Assembly (NCBI GenBank): GCA_036388475.1
Contig: DASVRT010000062.1
Span: 1-64,000, forward strand
Origin: JALZHR01 sp036388475
GTDB lineage: Bacteria > Acidobacteriota > Blastocatellia > Pyrinomonadales > Pyrinomonadaceae
DNA: 64,000 nt
Reading direction: 5' to 3'
Shown: positions 33,829 through 41,342 of the stretch, in pieces
Numbering within the stretch: the stretch's first letter is position 1
How the letters are laid out: every line of letters starts with the position of its first letter
Notes under the pieces: model-generated
What the model saw: the letters and a program-made list of their open reading frames with translations, nothing else
Database searches by the model: none
Told to the model about the DNA's origin: nothing
Translations under genes and position numbers: made by a program

Positions 33829-33898
33829 TTGCTTTCATCTGACGGCTGGAGTAAATTTTTAATAGTTTAAATTTATTATCGAACAAGGGAAAGGGTTT

Positions 33899-35275
33899 AT
33901 GTCTAAATTTTTAATTTTGCGGCGGGCGCGGTTTTTCTTTTTATTGGCAATCGTTTTAATTTTCGCGCAGTTTGCGCCCGCGCAGAATACCGAAACAAAA
34001 CCGACGCCGACGCCCGCCAAGACCGGCAAAATGCCGGTCATCATCATTCCCGGTTTAATCGGCTCGGAGCTGGTCAATAGAGAAACCGGCGAAGATGTCT
34101 GGTTTCACCTGCAAAGGGCGAAAAAGGACGATTTGCGCCTGCCAATCTCGGCGAATATCGCGCGCAACCGCGACAACCTCGTGCCGGGCGATATCTTGCG
34201 CAACGTGAAGCTCGTCAAATTTTTACCCGAAACCCAGATTTACGAAAGATTGGTCGAAGCGCTGAAAGCCGACGGCTACACCGAAGCCAAATGGGACGCG
34301 CCCGCCGCTTCGGACGTTTTTTACGTTTTCCCGTATGACTGGCGGCGCGATAACGTCGAAACCGCGCGGATTTTGATTCAGAAAATACAGTCGGCGAAAA
34401 CCAACTTAAGAAAACCGAATCTGAAATTTAACATTATCGCTCATTCGATGGGCGGCTTGATTTCGCGTTACGCGGTGATGTACGGCGGCGCGGATTTGCC
34501 CGCCGGAACGCGCCGCATCACGCCGAACTGGTCGGGCGCCAAACATTTCAACAAGATTTTTCTCGTCGGCACGCCGAACGAAGGCTCGCTGCCGTCGCTC
34601 AATTCGCTTATCAACGGCTTTTCTTTTCTCGGCGGCGGGCTGAATCTGCCGTTTGTGCAGAATTTAACGCGGTTCGATATTTTTACGATTCCGTCGGTTT
34701 ACCAGCTTTTGCCGCAGGCGGGAACGCTGCGCGCCTTTGACGAAAATCTGAAACCGCTCGAAGTTGACATTTATAATGTCGAGACGTGGGAAAAATACGG
34801 CTGGGCGGCTTACCAGGACGAGGATTTTCCCAAAAAATTCAGCGCTGCCGAACAGCGCAGCGCCAAAGGTTATCTGCGCGCCGTGCTCGAACGCGCGCGG
34901 CGTTTTCACGAAGCGCTGAAAGCGACGTCCTTGACGAAAAGTCCCGTTCCGGTTTTCTTTTTAGGCGCGGAATGCAAGCCGACGCTGGACGGAATGGTAA
35001 TTTACCGCGACGCGAAGAAAAACGTCTGGCGGACGATTTTCAAGGCGGATTCTTTCGAACGCGCAGACGGCACGAAAGTTTCCGACAAGGAATTGGAGCC
35101 GCTGCTTTATTCGCCCGGCGACGGAACGGTGACGAAACGCTCGTTTCTGACGGCGGCGATCCGCAATATCAGCAACAACGAACAGACTTCTTTTCCCGTC
35201 TGCGAGGAACACCAGAACCTGACCGGCAATCCCGAAATTCAAAAAACTATGTTTGCCGTTCTGGACGAAAAATAA
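33899..35275 (+). CDS. Secreted LCAT-like lipase/acyltransferase
   Basis: This 458-aa protein has a signal peptide (FFFLLAIVLIFAQFAPAQN). The alpha/beta-hydrolase core is of lecithin:cholesterol acyltransferase type: IIIPGLIGSELVN with the oxyanion region, FPYDWRRDN, nucleophile elbow AHSMGGLISRYAVMYGG, and the end of the triad in SPGDGTVTKRS (Asp) and CEEHQNL (His). Family members cleave or move the sn-2 acyl chain of phospholipids. It lies directly upstream of a radical SAM gene and AtpZ. AAGGGAAAGGG about 4 nt before ATG may serve as the ribosome site. Confidence 0.85.
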   Translation: MSKFLILRRARFFFLLAIVLIFAQFAPAQNTETKPTPTPAKTGKMPVIIIPGLIGSELVNRETGEDVWFHLQRAKKDDLRLPISANIARNRDNLVPGDILRNVKLVKFLPETQIYERLVEALKADGYTEAKWDAPAASDVFYVFPYDWRRDNVETARILIQKIQSAKTNLRKPNLKFNIIAHSMGGLISRYAVMYGGADLPAGTRRITPNWSGAKHFNKIFLVGTPNEGSLPSLNSLINGFSFLGGGLNLPFVQNLTRFDIFTIPSVYQLLPQAGTLRAFDENLKPLEVDIYNVETWEKYGWAAYQDEDFPKKFSAAEQRSAKGYLRAVLERARRFHEALKATSLTKSPVPVFFLGAECKPTLDGMVIYRDAKKNVWRTIFKADSFERADGTKVSDKELEPLLYSPGDGTVTKRSFLTAAIRNISNNEQTSFPVCEEHQNLTGNPEIQKTMFAVLDEK

Positions 35276-35298
35276 AATTTGGAAGAAAATCATCTGGC

Positions 35299-36420
35299 AT
35301 GAGTAAAATCGCTCAGTTTGCCCAAATGATTCGCGACACCGGGCGCGCGAAAAAGCTCGATACGGTGATTTTATTCGTCACCTCGCGCTGCAACGCCGCC
35401 TGCGAAACCTGTTTTTATCACGAAGAATTAAATAAAAAAGGCGATTTGACGTTTGCGGAAATCGAAAAAGTCTCGCTTTCGATGCCGAAAATTACGGATT
35501 TGTGGCTTTCGGGCGGCGAGCCGACCTTGCGCCGGGATTTAAACGAAATCATCGATTTGTTTGTCGCCAACAACGGCATCAATCGCCTGATTATGCCGAC
35601 CAATGCGCTGCTTAAAGCCAGAGTTTTCGAAACGGTCGAACACGCTTTATCTCACGAACAAATCACCGATTTATATTTAAACATCGCGCTCGACGGCGAC
35701 GGCGAAACGCACGATAAAATTCGCGGCGTTCCGCGCCACTGGCAGAAAACGCTCGACTGCATCCGGCATCTTTATCCACTGAAGGAAAAATTCGGCGCGC
35801 GTTTCCGTCTCAACGTCAACACGGTTATCTGCGCCGAAAATTACACGGAAATCGAAAAGCTGTCCGAGTTTTTATGGGAAAACTTTAAACTGGACGGGCA
35901 ATATTTCAATATCGTTCGCGGCGAAACGAAATCGGGCGATTCGATAAAAGCCGTCCCGAATGAAGCGTTGGCGAAAATCTACAAACACGCCGCTAATCTG
36001 ACGAAACGCTACGGCGAACGGATGTTTGCCGGCGACGATTTCTCAAAACGCTTCGTCAAATCAATCGCTTATGTCGGCACGATTATGACGCATTATCGTC
36101 ATCAGCACGCGAATTTTGACAAACCGACCGCCTGGGCTTTTCCCTGCACGGCGGGCGCGACGACCGCCGTCATCGATTACAACGGCGACGTGCGCGCCTG
36201 CGAGCTGCGCGAAAAATTTGCGTCGCTCAGAGATTTCGATTTTGATTTCGGAAGACTTTGGGCGGATAATTCAAGAACTATCGAGATTGACGCCATTGAC
36301 GAAGGACGCGCCTGCTGGTGCACGCACGTCTGCTTTATTCACGATTCGCTGCGGCATTCGCGCAAGGCGCTGCTCGTGGAAGTTCCGAAAAACTATCTGA
36401 CGCGGGAGAATTGGGTATGA
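35299..36420 (+). CDS. Radical SAM protein with SPASM-like C-terminus
   Basis: This 373-aa protein has the cluster motif CNAACETC after LFVTSR, then LSGGEPTLRRDL, LIMPTNALL and LYLNIALDGDGETHDKIRG, the usual barrel segments. A C-terminal cysteine set, FPCTAGATTAVIDYNGDVRACELR followed by CWCTHVC, fits an auxiliary SPASM/twitch cluster; such enzymes often modify peptides or lipids. No precursor peptide gene is evident. Its start lies 23 nt after the LCAT-like gene, and its TGA overlaps the ATG of atpZ (ATGA), so it is probably translated together with both. The substrate is unknown. Confidence 0.82.
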   Translation: MSKIAQFAQMIRDTGRAKKLDTVILFVTSRCNAACETCFYHEELNKKGDLTFAEIEKVSLSMPKITDLWLSGGEPTLRRDLNEIIDLFVANNGINRLIMPTNALLKARVFETVEHALSHEQITDLYLNIALDGDGETHDKIRGVPRHWQKTLDCIRHLYPLKEKFGARFRLNVNTVICAENYTEIEKLSEFLWENFKLDGQYFNIVRGETKSGDSIKAVPNEALAKIYKHAANLTKRYGERMFAGDDFSKRFVKSIAYVGTIMTHYRHQHANFDKPTAWAFPCTAGATTAVIDYNGDVRACELREKFASLRDFDFDFGRLWADNSRTIEIDAIDEGRACWCTHVCFIHDSLRHSRKALLVEVPKNYLTRENWV

Positions 36421-37058
36421 TAAAAAGTCTGTTTGAATACGACGACGAAGAACCTCAGCCGAAAGAAAACAAATCCGAAACTGAAACCGAAGAATCAATC
36501 AGGCGGCAGCTCGACGAAATGAATCTTTCGGCGGAAACGCCCGGCGCGGACGACGAGATAGAAACCGTAACTTTGCCGAGAATCGAACAGCTCTATATAA
36601 ACGCCGGCGAGCCAGCGCCCGATAATGTCTTTCCTGAAAATCGGTTTTATGAAGTAGAAACGGAAACGCGACCGCTGGAAGCCGCTCCGATACCGCCCGA
36701 AGCTGTGCCGACGCCTCAAGTTTCGACCGCCACGCAATACCGGAATGTTCTGCAAAATGAAAATGCGCCAGCAGATGAAAGCGTTTTTCAAACTGAAAAT
36801 GTTTACAAAACCGAAAGCGTCTCCCAAACCGAGCCGCAATCTTTAACGACTGCCGAAACGATTCGGCAAAGCGGAATGGCTTGGAGCGCGGCAATCGGTC
36901 TGTTCGGCTCAGTTCTATTTATGATGATTCTCGGCTGGTTTTTCGATTTGCTGACGGGCGCGTCGCCCGTCGGGCTGGTCGGCGGCATCATTATCGGTTC
37001 GGGCATCGGCTTTTATCAATTTTTCCGCACCACTTCGCAAATCTTCAAAAAAGACTGA
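36417..37058 (+). CDS. atpZ: AtpZ/AtpI-like F0F1 assembly protein with long acidic N-terminus
   Basis: The 213-aa protein has residues 1-150 that are acidic, Pro/Glu/Thr-rich and probably disordered. The C-terminal 60 residues form the two-helix AtpZ module: MAWSAAIGLFGSVLFMMILGWFFDLLTG, then a short loop and GLVGGIIIGSGIGFYQFF. AtpZ normally is only about 70-100 aa, accompanies AtpI at the head of F0 operons and is linked to c-ring assembly or ion supply. The ATG overlaps the stop of the radical SAM gene. The membrane part matches its place just before atpI and atpB. Confidence 0.8.
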   Translation: MIKSLFEYDDEEPQPKENKSETETEESIRRQLDEMNLSAETPGADDEIETVTLPRIEQLYINAGEPAPDNVFPENRFYEVETETRPLEAAPIPPEAVPTPQVSTATQYRNVLQNENAPADESVFQTENVYKTESVSQTEPQSLTTAETIRQSGMAWSAAIGLFGSVLFMMILGWFFDLLTGASPVGLVGGIIIGSGIGFYQFFRTTSQIFKKD

Positions 37059-37062
37059 TGCG

Positions 37063-37131
37063 AATGCAAAACGCAAAATGCAAATTTAATTTATTCTTCT
37101 ATTTTGCATTTTGCACTTTGCGTTTTGCATT
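37063..37131. repeat. Heptad-word hairpin (TGCAAAA word)
   Basis: The left arm has TGCAAAA, CGCAAAA, TGCAAAT. AATGCAAAACGCAAA (37063-37077) pairs perfectly with TTTGCGTTTTGCATT (37117-37131). It separates atpZ from the promoter of atpI. Confidence 0.9.
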
Positions 37132-37178
37132 AATTAAGTCTTAATTTGAGAAAAATTGCACAAACGCCCGCCCGGGCT

Positions 37179-37207
37179 TTGAAATTTTCGCCGAAGCCTT
37201 ATAAAAT
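37179..37207 (+). promoter_or_regulatory. Promoter of the atpI-atpB genes
   Basis: TTGAAA (37179-37184), a 17-bp spacer and TAAAAT (37202-37207) form a good sigma-70 promoter 12 nt before the atpI ATG, so the leader would be very short. Confidence 0.65.
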
Positions 37208-37219
37208 AGTGGTTTCGCA

Positions 37220-37657
37220 ATGAGCGAAATTTCCGAACCTGTACCAACTGAAGAAACCGCAGACGCGCCGCAGCTTTCGCAGCGGCGGATTTTATGGATT
37301 ATGGCGATTGTTTTAAGCGTCGGCGTCGCCTTCAGTTTGATTTACGCACCGCGAAATTTTACGCTCGGCTTGATAATCGGCGGCGGCTTGGCGTTTCTGA
37401 ATTATTACTGGCTCAAGCTTTCGCTCAGAAATATTTTTGACAGAATAGCGGTGTCGGGCGAAAAGCCTCGATTTTTAGCCGCGCAATATTTTTTGCGTTA
37501 CGCGACGCTCGGCGCAGGCGTCGCCGTTGTTTATATTACAAATATCGCGCCGGTCGTCGCCGTTTTGCTCGGCATTTCGAGCCTCGCGCCGGCGGTCGCG
37601 GTCGAAGGTTTAATACGAATTTTTACATCCAACTCTTCTAAACGAGAGGAACTTTAA
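37220..37657 (+). CDS. atpI: ATP synthase subunit I
   Basis: This 145-aa protein has four predicted membrane helices (from ILWIMAIVLSVGVAFSLIY, LGLIIGGGLAFLNYYWL, FLRYATLGAGVAVVYI, and VAVLLGISSLAPAVAVEGL). This size and its position just before atpB fit the AtpI assembly factor, which helps c-ring formation and is not part of the final enzyme. The first 20 residues are a polar cytosolic tail. Sequence in this family is poorly conserved, so the call rests on topology and context. Confidence 0.8.
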   Translation: MSEISEPVPTEETADAPQLSQRRILWIMAIVLSVGVAFSLIYAPRNFTLGLIIGGGLAFLNYYWLKLSLRNIFDRIAVSGEKPRFLAAQYFLRYATLGAGVAVVYITNIAPVVAVLLGISSLAPAVAVEGLIRIFTSNSSKREEL

Positions 37658-37658
37658 A

Positions 37659-38579
37659 ATGCTTTTATTTGCAGAAGGCGGACATCATACGCCCGCCATC
37701 GTCGAGTTTATAAATCATTACGTGGGCGAGCCGGTTCACCATTTTCAGATGACTTACACCAAGCCGTTCTGGGACAAATACGTTTTCGGCTATTTCGGCA
37801 CGACCGCCGACAAAGTTTTCGGCGAATACACGCCGGAAAACGCGATTCCGTGGTACACGGTTATGTTCGTCATCGCGTGTATCCTGACGGTGGTCGTCAT
37901 CTGGATTTTTAAAGGAAAACTTTCCGAAGACGACCCGTCGAACGGGCAGTTGACGCTCGAAGCCGGATTTCTGGCTTTAAAAGAAATGGTCGTCAGCGTC
38001 ATCGGCGAGCACGGATTCAAATATTTTCCCGTCGTGGCGACGTTTGCCGTGCTAGTTTTGATTTCCAATCTGATGGGACTTTTCCCGCTGTTTATGTCGC
38101 CGACGGCGCACGTCAGCGTGACGTTTGCGCTCGGCATCGCGTCGTTTATTTATTACAACTACATCGGCATCAAGGAGAACGGCTTGCTCAGCTATCTGGC
38201 GCACTTTGCGGGACCGAAGCTGCCGCTGATTATGATGCTGCTCATCACGCCGCTGATTTTCGCCATCGAGCTTTTCAGTAATATGATTCGCCCGATGACG
38301 CTCGGCATCCGACTGTTTGCGAATATGTATGCCGACGAGCAGGTGGCGGCGATTATTTCGGGTTTGTTCCCGCCGTTTACGCAATTTCTCGTGCCGATTA
38401 TTCTGCTTCCGCTCGCGGTGTTTATCGCGCTGGTGCAGACATTCGTGTTTACGCTGCTTTCGATGATTTACATCAGCGGCGTTTCGCACGCGCCGCACGA
38501 CCACCACGAGCACGCCGGCAATGAACACGCGCATACCGGCGAACACGGCGAAGTTCCGGCGGCGACGGCGGCGGCTTAA
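37659..38579 (+). CDS. atpB: ATP synthase F0 subunit a
   Basis: The 306-aa membrane protein forms the stator half-channels next to the c-ring. Seen: HHFQMTYTKPFWDKYVF near the N-terminus, YFPVVATFAVLVLISNLMGLFPLF, and the critical helix with the essential Arg in LFSNMIRPMTLGIRLFANMYADEQV. The His-rich tail (HAPHDHHEHAGNEHAHTGEHGE) is unusual and could bind metal. GAGGAAC precedes ATG. It follows atpI by 1 nt. Confidence 0.95.
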   Translation: MLLFAEGGHHTPAIVEFINHYVGEPVHHFQMTYTKPFWDKYVFGYFGTTADKVFGEYTPENAIPWYTVMFVIACILTVVVIWIFKGKLSEDDPSNGQLTLEAGFLALKEMVVSVIGEHGFKYFPVVATFAVLVLISNLMGLFPLFMSPTAHVSVTFALGIASFIYYNYIGIKENGLLSYLAHFAGPKLPLIMMLLITPLIFAIELFSNMIRPMTLGIRLFANMYADEQVAAIISGLFPPFTQFLVPIILLPLAVFIALVQTFVFTLLSMIYISGVSHAPHDHHEHAGNEHAHTGEHGEVPAATAAA

Positions 38580-38586
38580 AATTTTT

Positions 38587-38639
38587 GTGAACGATTGACG
38601 AATGATAAATCGAATCGTGTTTATCATTCGTCAGTTCAC
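38587..38639. repeat. Word hairpin (GACGAAT/GATAAA) after atpB
   Basis: The left arm 38587-38609 and right arm 38620-38639 pair as GTGAAC...GACGAATGATAAA with a 3-nt bulge. Single words (GATTCACGATTCG) continue to about 38660. Confidence 0.8.
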
Positions 38640-38850
38640 GATTTTCGATTCACGATTCGCATTTTTTGGCTTTGACAAATCGGATGAAGCAAGGCGTTTT
38701 ATAGCAGGCAGGAAGTCAGCACGCTTACAGGAGCGGCACGTCTCCCAAGACAGTGCGCGGCATACCGGAAGTTGACGTAATCATAACCCGCGCCCGAGTT
38801 TTTAAAGATGCGTCGAGGTCAGCAAAAAAAACTAAATTCAGGAGATAAAA
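38640..38850 (+). promoter_or_regulatory. Long leader of atpE, possibly structured
   Basis: A TTGACA box lies at 38672-38677 with a weak ATAG box about 20 nt on. The following 150 nt are GC-richer than other spacers, hold no word repeat and no ORF, and contain several short complementary stretches, before a good AGGAGA ribosome site. It may be a regulatory leader that raises or tunes the synthesis of the c subunit, which is needed in excess. I match it to no known RNA family. Confidence 0.35.
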
Positions 38851-39168
38851 ATGAACAAAATTAAATATATTTTCTTTGCGGTTCTGGCTCTGGCTTTGAT
38901 GGCGATTCCGGCGATGGCGCAGGGCGGCGGCATTCAGGCAAACCCCGACACGGTGGCTTCGTATAAAGCGATTGCCGCCGGCATCGGCTTCGGCATCGCT
39001 GCCGGTTTAGGCGCTATCGGTCAGGGTAAAGTCGGCGCGGCGGCGGTCGAAGGCGCGGCGCGCAATCCGGGCGCGGCGGGCACGATTCAAACGCTGATGA
39101 TTATCGGTCTGGCGCTTATCGAATCGCTCGTGCTGCTGGCGCTGGTTATCGTTTTCGCCAAATTATAA
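38851..39168 (+). CDS. atpE: ATP synthase F0 subunit c
   Basis: The 105-aa protein carries a signal-peptide-like N-terminus ending AIPAMAQ, then the two-helix hairpin: IAAGIGFGIAAGLGAIGQGKVGAAAVEG, the polar loop ARNPGAAG, and MIIGLALIESLVLLALVIVF with the ion-carrying Glu. Gln in GQGK and the Glu-Ser pair are retained, but the Tyr of the sodium-binding site is Leu, so proton use is more likely. AGGAGA sits 6 nt before ATG. The genes for b, delta and F1 do not follow, so the ATP synthase genes are split. Confidence 0.95.
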   Translation: MNKIKYIFFAVLALALMAIPAMAQGGGIQANPDTVASYKAIAAGIGFGIAAGLGAIGQGKVGAAAVEGAARNPGAAGTIQTLMIIGLALIESLVLLALVIVFAKL

Positions 39169-39192
39169 TTTTTCGGGAAACGAAAATTTTAA

Positions 39193-39221
39193 AGGCGAGA
39201 GTTTCGGCTCTCGTCTTTTTT
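39193..39221 (+). terminator. Terminator of atpE
   Basis: GGCGAGAG and CTCTCGTC pair around TTTCGG, followed by TTTTTTCTTT. It lies 25 nt after the atpE stop. Confidence 0.8.
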
Positions 39222-39281
39222 CTTTGGAACCGGCTTTGCGCGTAAATCAGGATAAGGAAACTGAAAGAACGTAAATCGACT

Positions 39282-39479
39282 TGCACAAAGAAAATATGCT
39301 CTGCACAGACAAAATGATACGTTGCACAGAGAATTTTTGCTTTGCACACGCAAAATATGCTTCGCACAGAGAAAATATGCTCTGCACAGCCGAAATATGC
39401 TCTGCACAGCCGAAATATGCTCTGCACACGGAAAACCGCCGCTGCACAAAGAAAAAATGCTTTGCACGGCGGCGGTTTT
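39282..39479. repeat. 20-bp tandem array, nine to ten units, with a terminal hairpin
   Basis: Units begin at 39282, 39302, 39323, 39343, 39363, 39383, 39403, 39423, 39443 and 39463. The consensus is near TGCACAGAGAAAATATGCTC. Two adjacent units (39383, 39403) are identical; one unit has 21 bp. Unit 8 carries AAAACCGCCGC (39432-39442), which pairs with GCGGCGGTTTT (39469-39479) in the last unit. Confidence 0.92.
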
Positions 39480-39611
39480 ATTGCTTTTCATCGAATCACA
39501 TTGTGATAAAATCTGAGAGTTCGTGTTTTTTACAACCGGAACGCAAGATTTGCGAATCAAACCATTCTGTTAAAAAAGCAACAAAATCAATTTTAAGACG
39601 TAAAGTTTATT

Positions 39612-41132
39612 ATGGCAGACCAATTTATCGGACAGACTTTAGCAGACAAATATCGCATTGATTCGGTTATTCGCGACGGCAGTTTAGGCAAGCTTTATCG
39701 CGGCACGCATCTTTTGATGGACAAGCCCGTCGCCGTCAAGATTCTCTCGCCCGCGCTGGCGGTTGACGAGGAAATCGTCAGGCAGTTTTCATCCGAAGTT
39801 CGCACGCTCTCGCGTCTTTCGCATCCGAATATTCCGAGCGTCAGCGATTACGGGCAGGACAAAAACGGCGCGGTTTTTATCGTTACCGAGCAGTCTGACG
39901 GCGAGACTTTAAAAAACGCCGTTCGCCGCGAAGGTCAGTTTTCGCCCGAACGCGCCAACCGCATCACGCAGCAAATCGCGTCGGCGATTTCCGCCGCCAA
40001 CGCCAACGGCGTGCTGCATCAGAATCTGACGAGCGAAAACATCTTTTTATCGAAAACCGGCGACGGCGCGGATTTTGTCAAAGTGCTGGATTTCGGCGCG
40101 GTTCAAACCGATGAGCACGGCTTTTTCGATAACGTCAAAACTGTGGAATATCTCTCGCCCGAACGATGTTCCGACGCCGATGACGTGGATTCGCGCTCCG
40201 ATATTTACAGCCTCGGCGTCATTCTTTATGAAATGCTGGCGGGCGAAGTTCCCTTTACCGGCGAGAACGCGACCGACGTGATGCTCAAACACGCGCAGGA
40301 ACCGCCGCTCTCGCTGTCGGCTTTTCGCAGCGATTTGCCGAACGACATTGAAACGATTGTCCAGCGCGCGCTGGCGAAAGTTCCTGAAAATCGCTATCAA
40401 TCCGCCAACGAGTTAGCCGACGCTCTGAATCGCGCTACCGTTTTTGCGGGACGAGCTGCTGCGCCCGACGTAACTGCGGCGCACGCGCTTGACGCTCAAC
40501 CGCAGAATAATTTATGGAAAACGGCGTTTATCGTGCTTGCCGGAATCGCCGTGCTGAGCGGATTTTTTATTTATATGACGCAGGTCAAACAGACGAATCC
40601 GGCGACTTCGCTGCAAACCGACGCCAACGGCTCGCCCGTCCAGCCGGTTAATCCGGCGACCGGGATGACTGAACAGGGTCTTTCAAATATGGGCGCGTAT
40701 AACCCTTTGCAGGACGGAAATATAAATGCGATGCCGCAGGATGTGATGCCCGGCGGCGACAATTACGACCCCTGGGCGCGCGGCGGCAGACCGCCGACCG
40801 GCGCGCCGGTTCCGCAATACGTCCCGCCGACCGGACAAATGTATGACGGCAATATCAATCCGGGCAGCCCGTTTATGGCGCCGGACGGCAATGTCTACAT
40901 CGCCGTGCCGAAAAATACGAACACCAACGTAAACACGCAGCCGAAGCCGAAAACTTCGCCGACGCAGCAGGCGGCAAACACGCAAACCGCGCCGTCAAAT
41001 ACCAAACCGACAGCCAATACAACGACGCCGACCGAACCGAAAACAACGCCCGCGCCGCGCCCGACGGCGAAACCGGCTGACCAGCCCAAAACCGACAAGC
41101 CGACTTCGAGCGGAAAAGTGCAGGACAGCTAG
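39612..41132 (+). CDS. Pkn-type Ser/Thr kinase homologue, predicted pseudokinase
   Basis: The protein has 506 aa. The kinase fold covers 1-270: G-loop remnant RDGSLGKLYRG, ATP Lys43 in VAVKIL, DFG at 160-162 (VLDFGAVQ), YLSPE and SDIYSLGVILYEML. The catalytic loop, normally HRDLKPEN, reads HQNLTSEN (136-143): the catalytic Asp is Asn and the loop Lys is Thr. Nucleotide may bind, but phosphotransfer should be lost or weak. One membrane helix follows (LWKTAFIVLAGIAVLSGFFIYM, about 296-318), then a Pro/Asn/Thr-rich outer domain of about 190 residues. It is probably a membrane sensor or scaffold. The stop adjoins a large inverted repeat. Confidence 0.85.
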   Translation: MADQFIGQTLADKYRIDSVIRDGSLGKLYRGTHLLMDKPVAVKILSPALAVDEEIVRQFSSEVRTLSRLSHPNIPSVSDYGQDKNGAVFIVTEQSDGETLKNAVRREGQFSPERANRITQQIASAISAANANGVLHQNLTSENIFLSKTGDGADFVKVLDFGAVQTDEHGFFDNVKTVEYLSPERCSDADDVDSRSDIYSLGVILYEMLAGEVPFTGENATDVMLKHAQEPPLSLSAFRSDLPNDIETIVQRALAKVPENRYQSANELADALNRATVFAGRAAAPDVTAAHALDAQPQNNLWKTAFIVLAGIAVLSGFFIYMTQVKQTNPATSLQTDANGSPVQPVNPATGMTEQGLSNMGAYNPLQDGNINAMPQDVMPGGDNYDPWARGGRPPTGAPVPQYVPPTGQMYDGNINPGSPFMAPDGNVYIAVPKNTNTNVNTQPKPKTSPTQQAANTQTAPSNTKPTANTTTPTEPKTTPAPRPTAKPADQPKTDKPTSSGKVQDS

Positions 41133-41342
41133 AGAATCAGCCGCGAACAAACACGAAAAAGCACGAAAGAGGAAAAACACCGGGAATAACCGGATAGACA
41201 GGGATTAGAAGAATGATTTTATTTATTCCTGTCTATCCGGTTATTCCCGGTTAATTCTCTCTCTGTGTTTCTCTGTGTCCTCGGCGGCTAAATTTCTTTA
41301 TTCTTGGTTCGTGCTTTTTCGTGTTTGTTCGCGGCTGATTCT
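41133..41342. repeat. 210-bp nested inverted repeat with 35-bp perfect outer arms
   Basis: The outer arms 41133-41167 and 41308-41342 are exact complements over 35 bp. The inner arms 41179-41202 and 41228-41251 are exact over 24 bp. The outer arm is made of AACAAACACG/AAAAAGCACG words, the inner of GGAATAACC/GGATAGACA words. The right outer arm lies inside the 3' end of lpxK and codes its last residues. Confidence 0.95.

Larger units (their letters stand above)
39169..39611. other. 443-bp spacer between atpE and the kinase-like gene
   Basis: It begins with a small hairpin (GGCGAGAGTTTCGGCTCTCGTC with T-run, near 39193-39221) that is probably the atpE terminator. The 20-bp array fills 39282-39479. 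The last 130 bp before the kinase-like gene are unique AT-rich DNA, presumably its promoter region, without a clear ribosome site. Confidence 0.6.

Noticed and set aside
34786..35298. Upstream extension of the radical SAM gene at 35.3 kb
   Set aside because: The extension is out-of-frame text inside the LCAT-like gene; ATG 35299 gives the normal family start.
38851..39168. Sodium-specific c-ring
   Set aside because: Gln and Glu-Ser are present, but the Tyr ligand is Leu, and proton-type c subunits also carry Gln and Glu-Ser. The residues do not decide.
39282..39479. CRISPR-like array
   Set aside because: The 20-bp units are contiguous with no spacers, and no cas genes are present.
39146..39560. 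Minus-strand open frames with repeated Cys-Arg-Ala-Tyr-Phe segments over the 20-bp array
   Set aside because: The unit is 20 bp, so each copy shifts frame; all three frames give similar Cys-rich text. No ribosome site exists. They are by-products of the tandem DNA.
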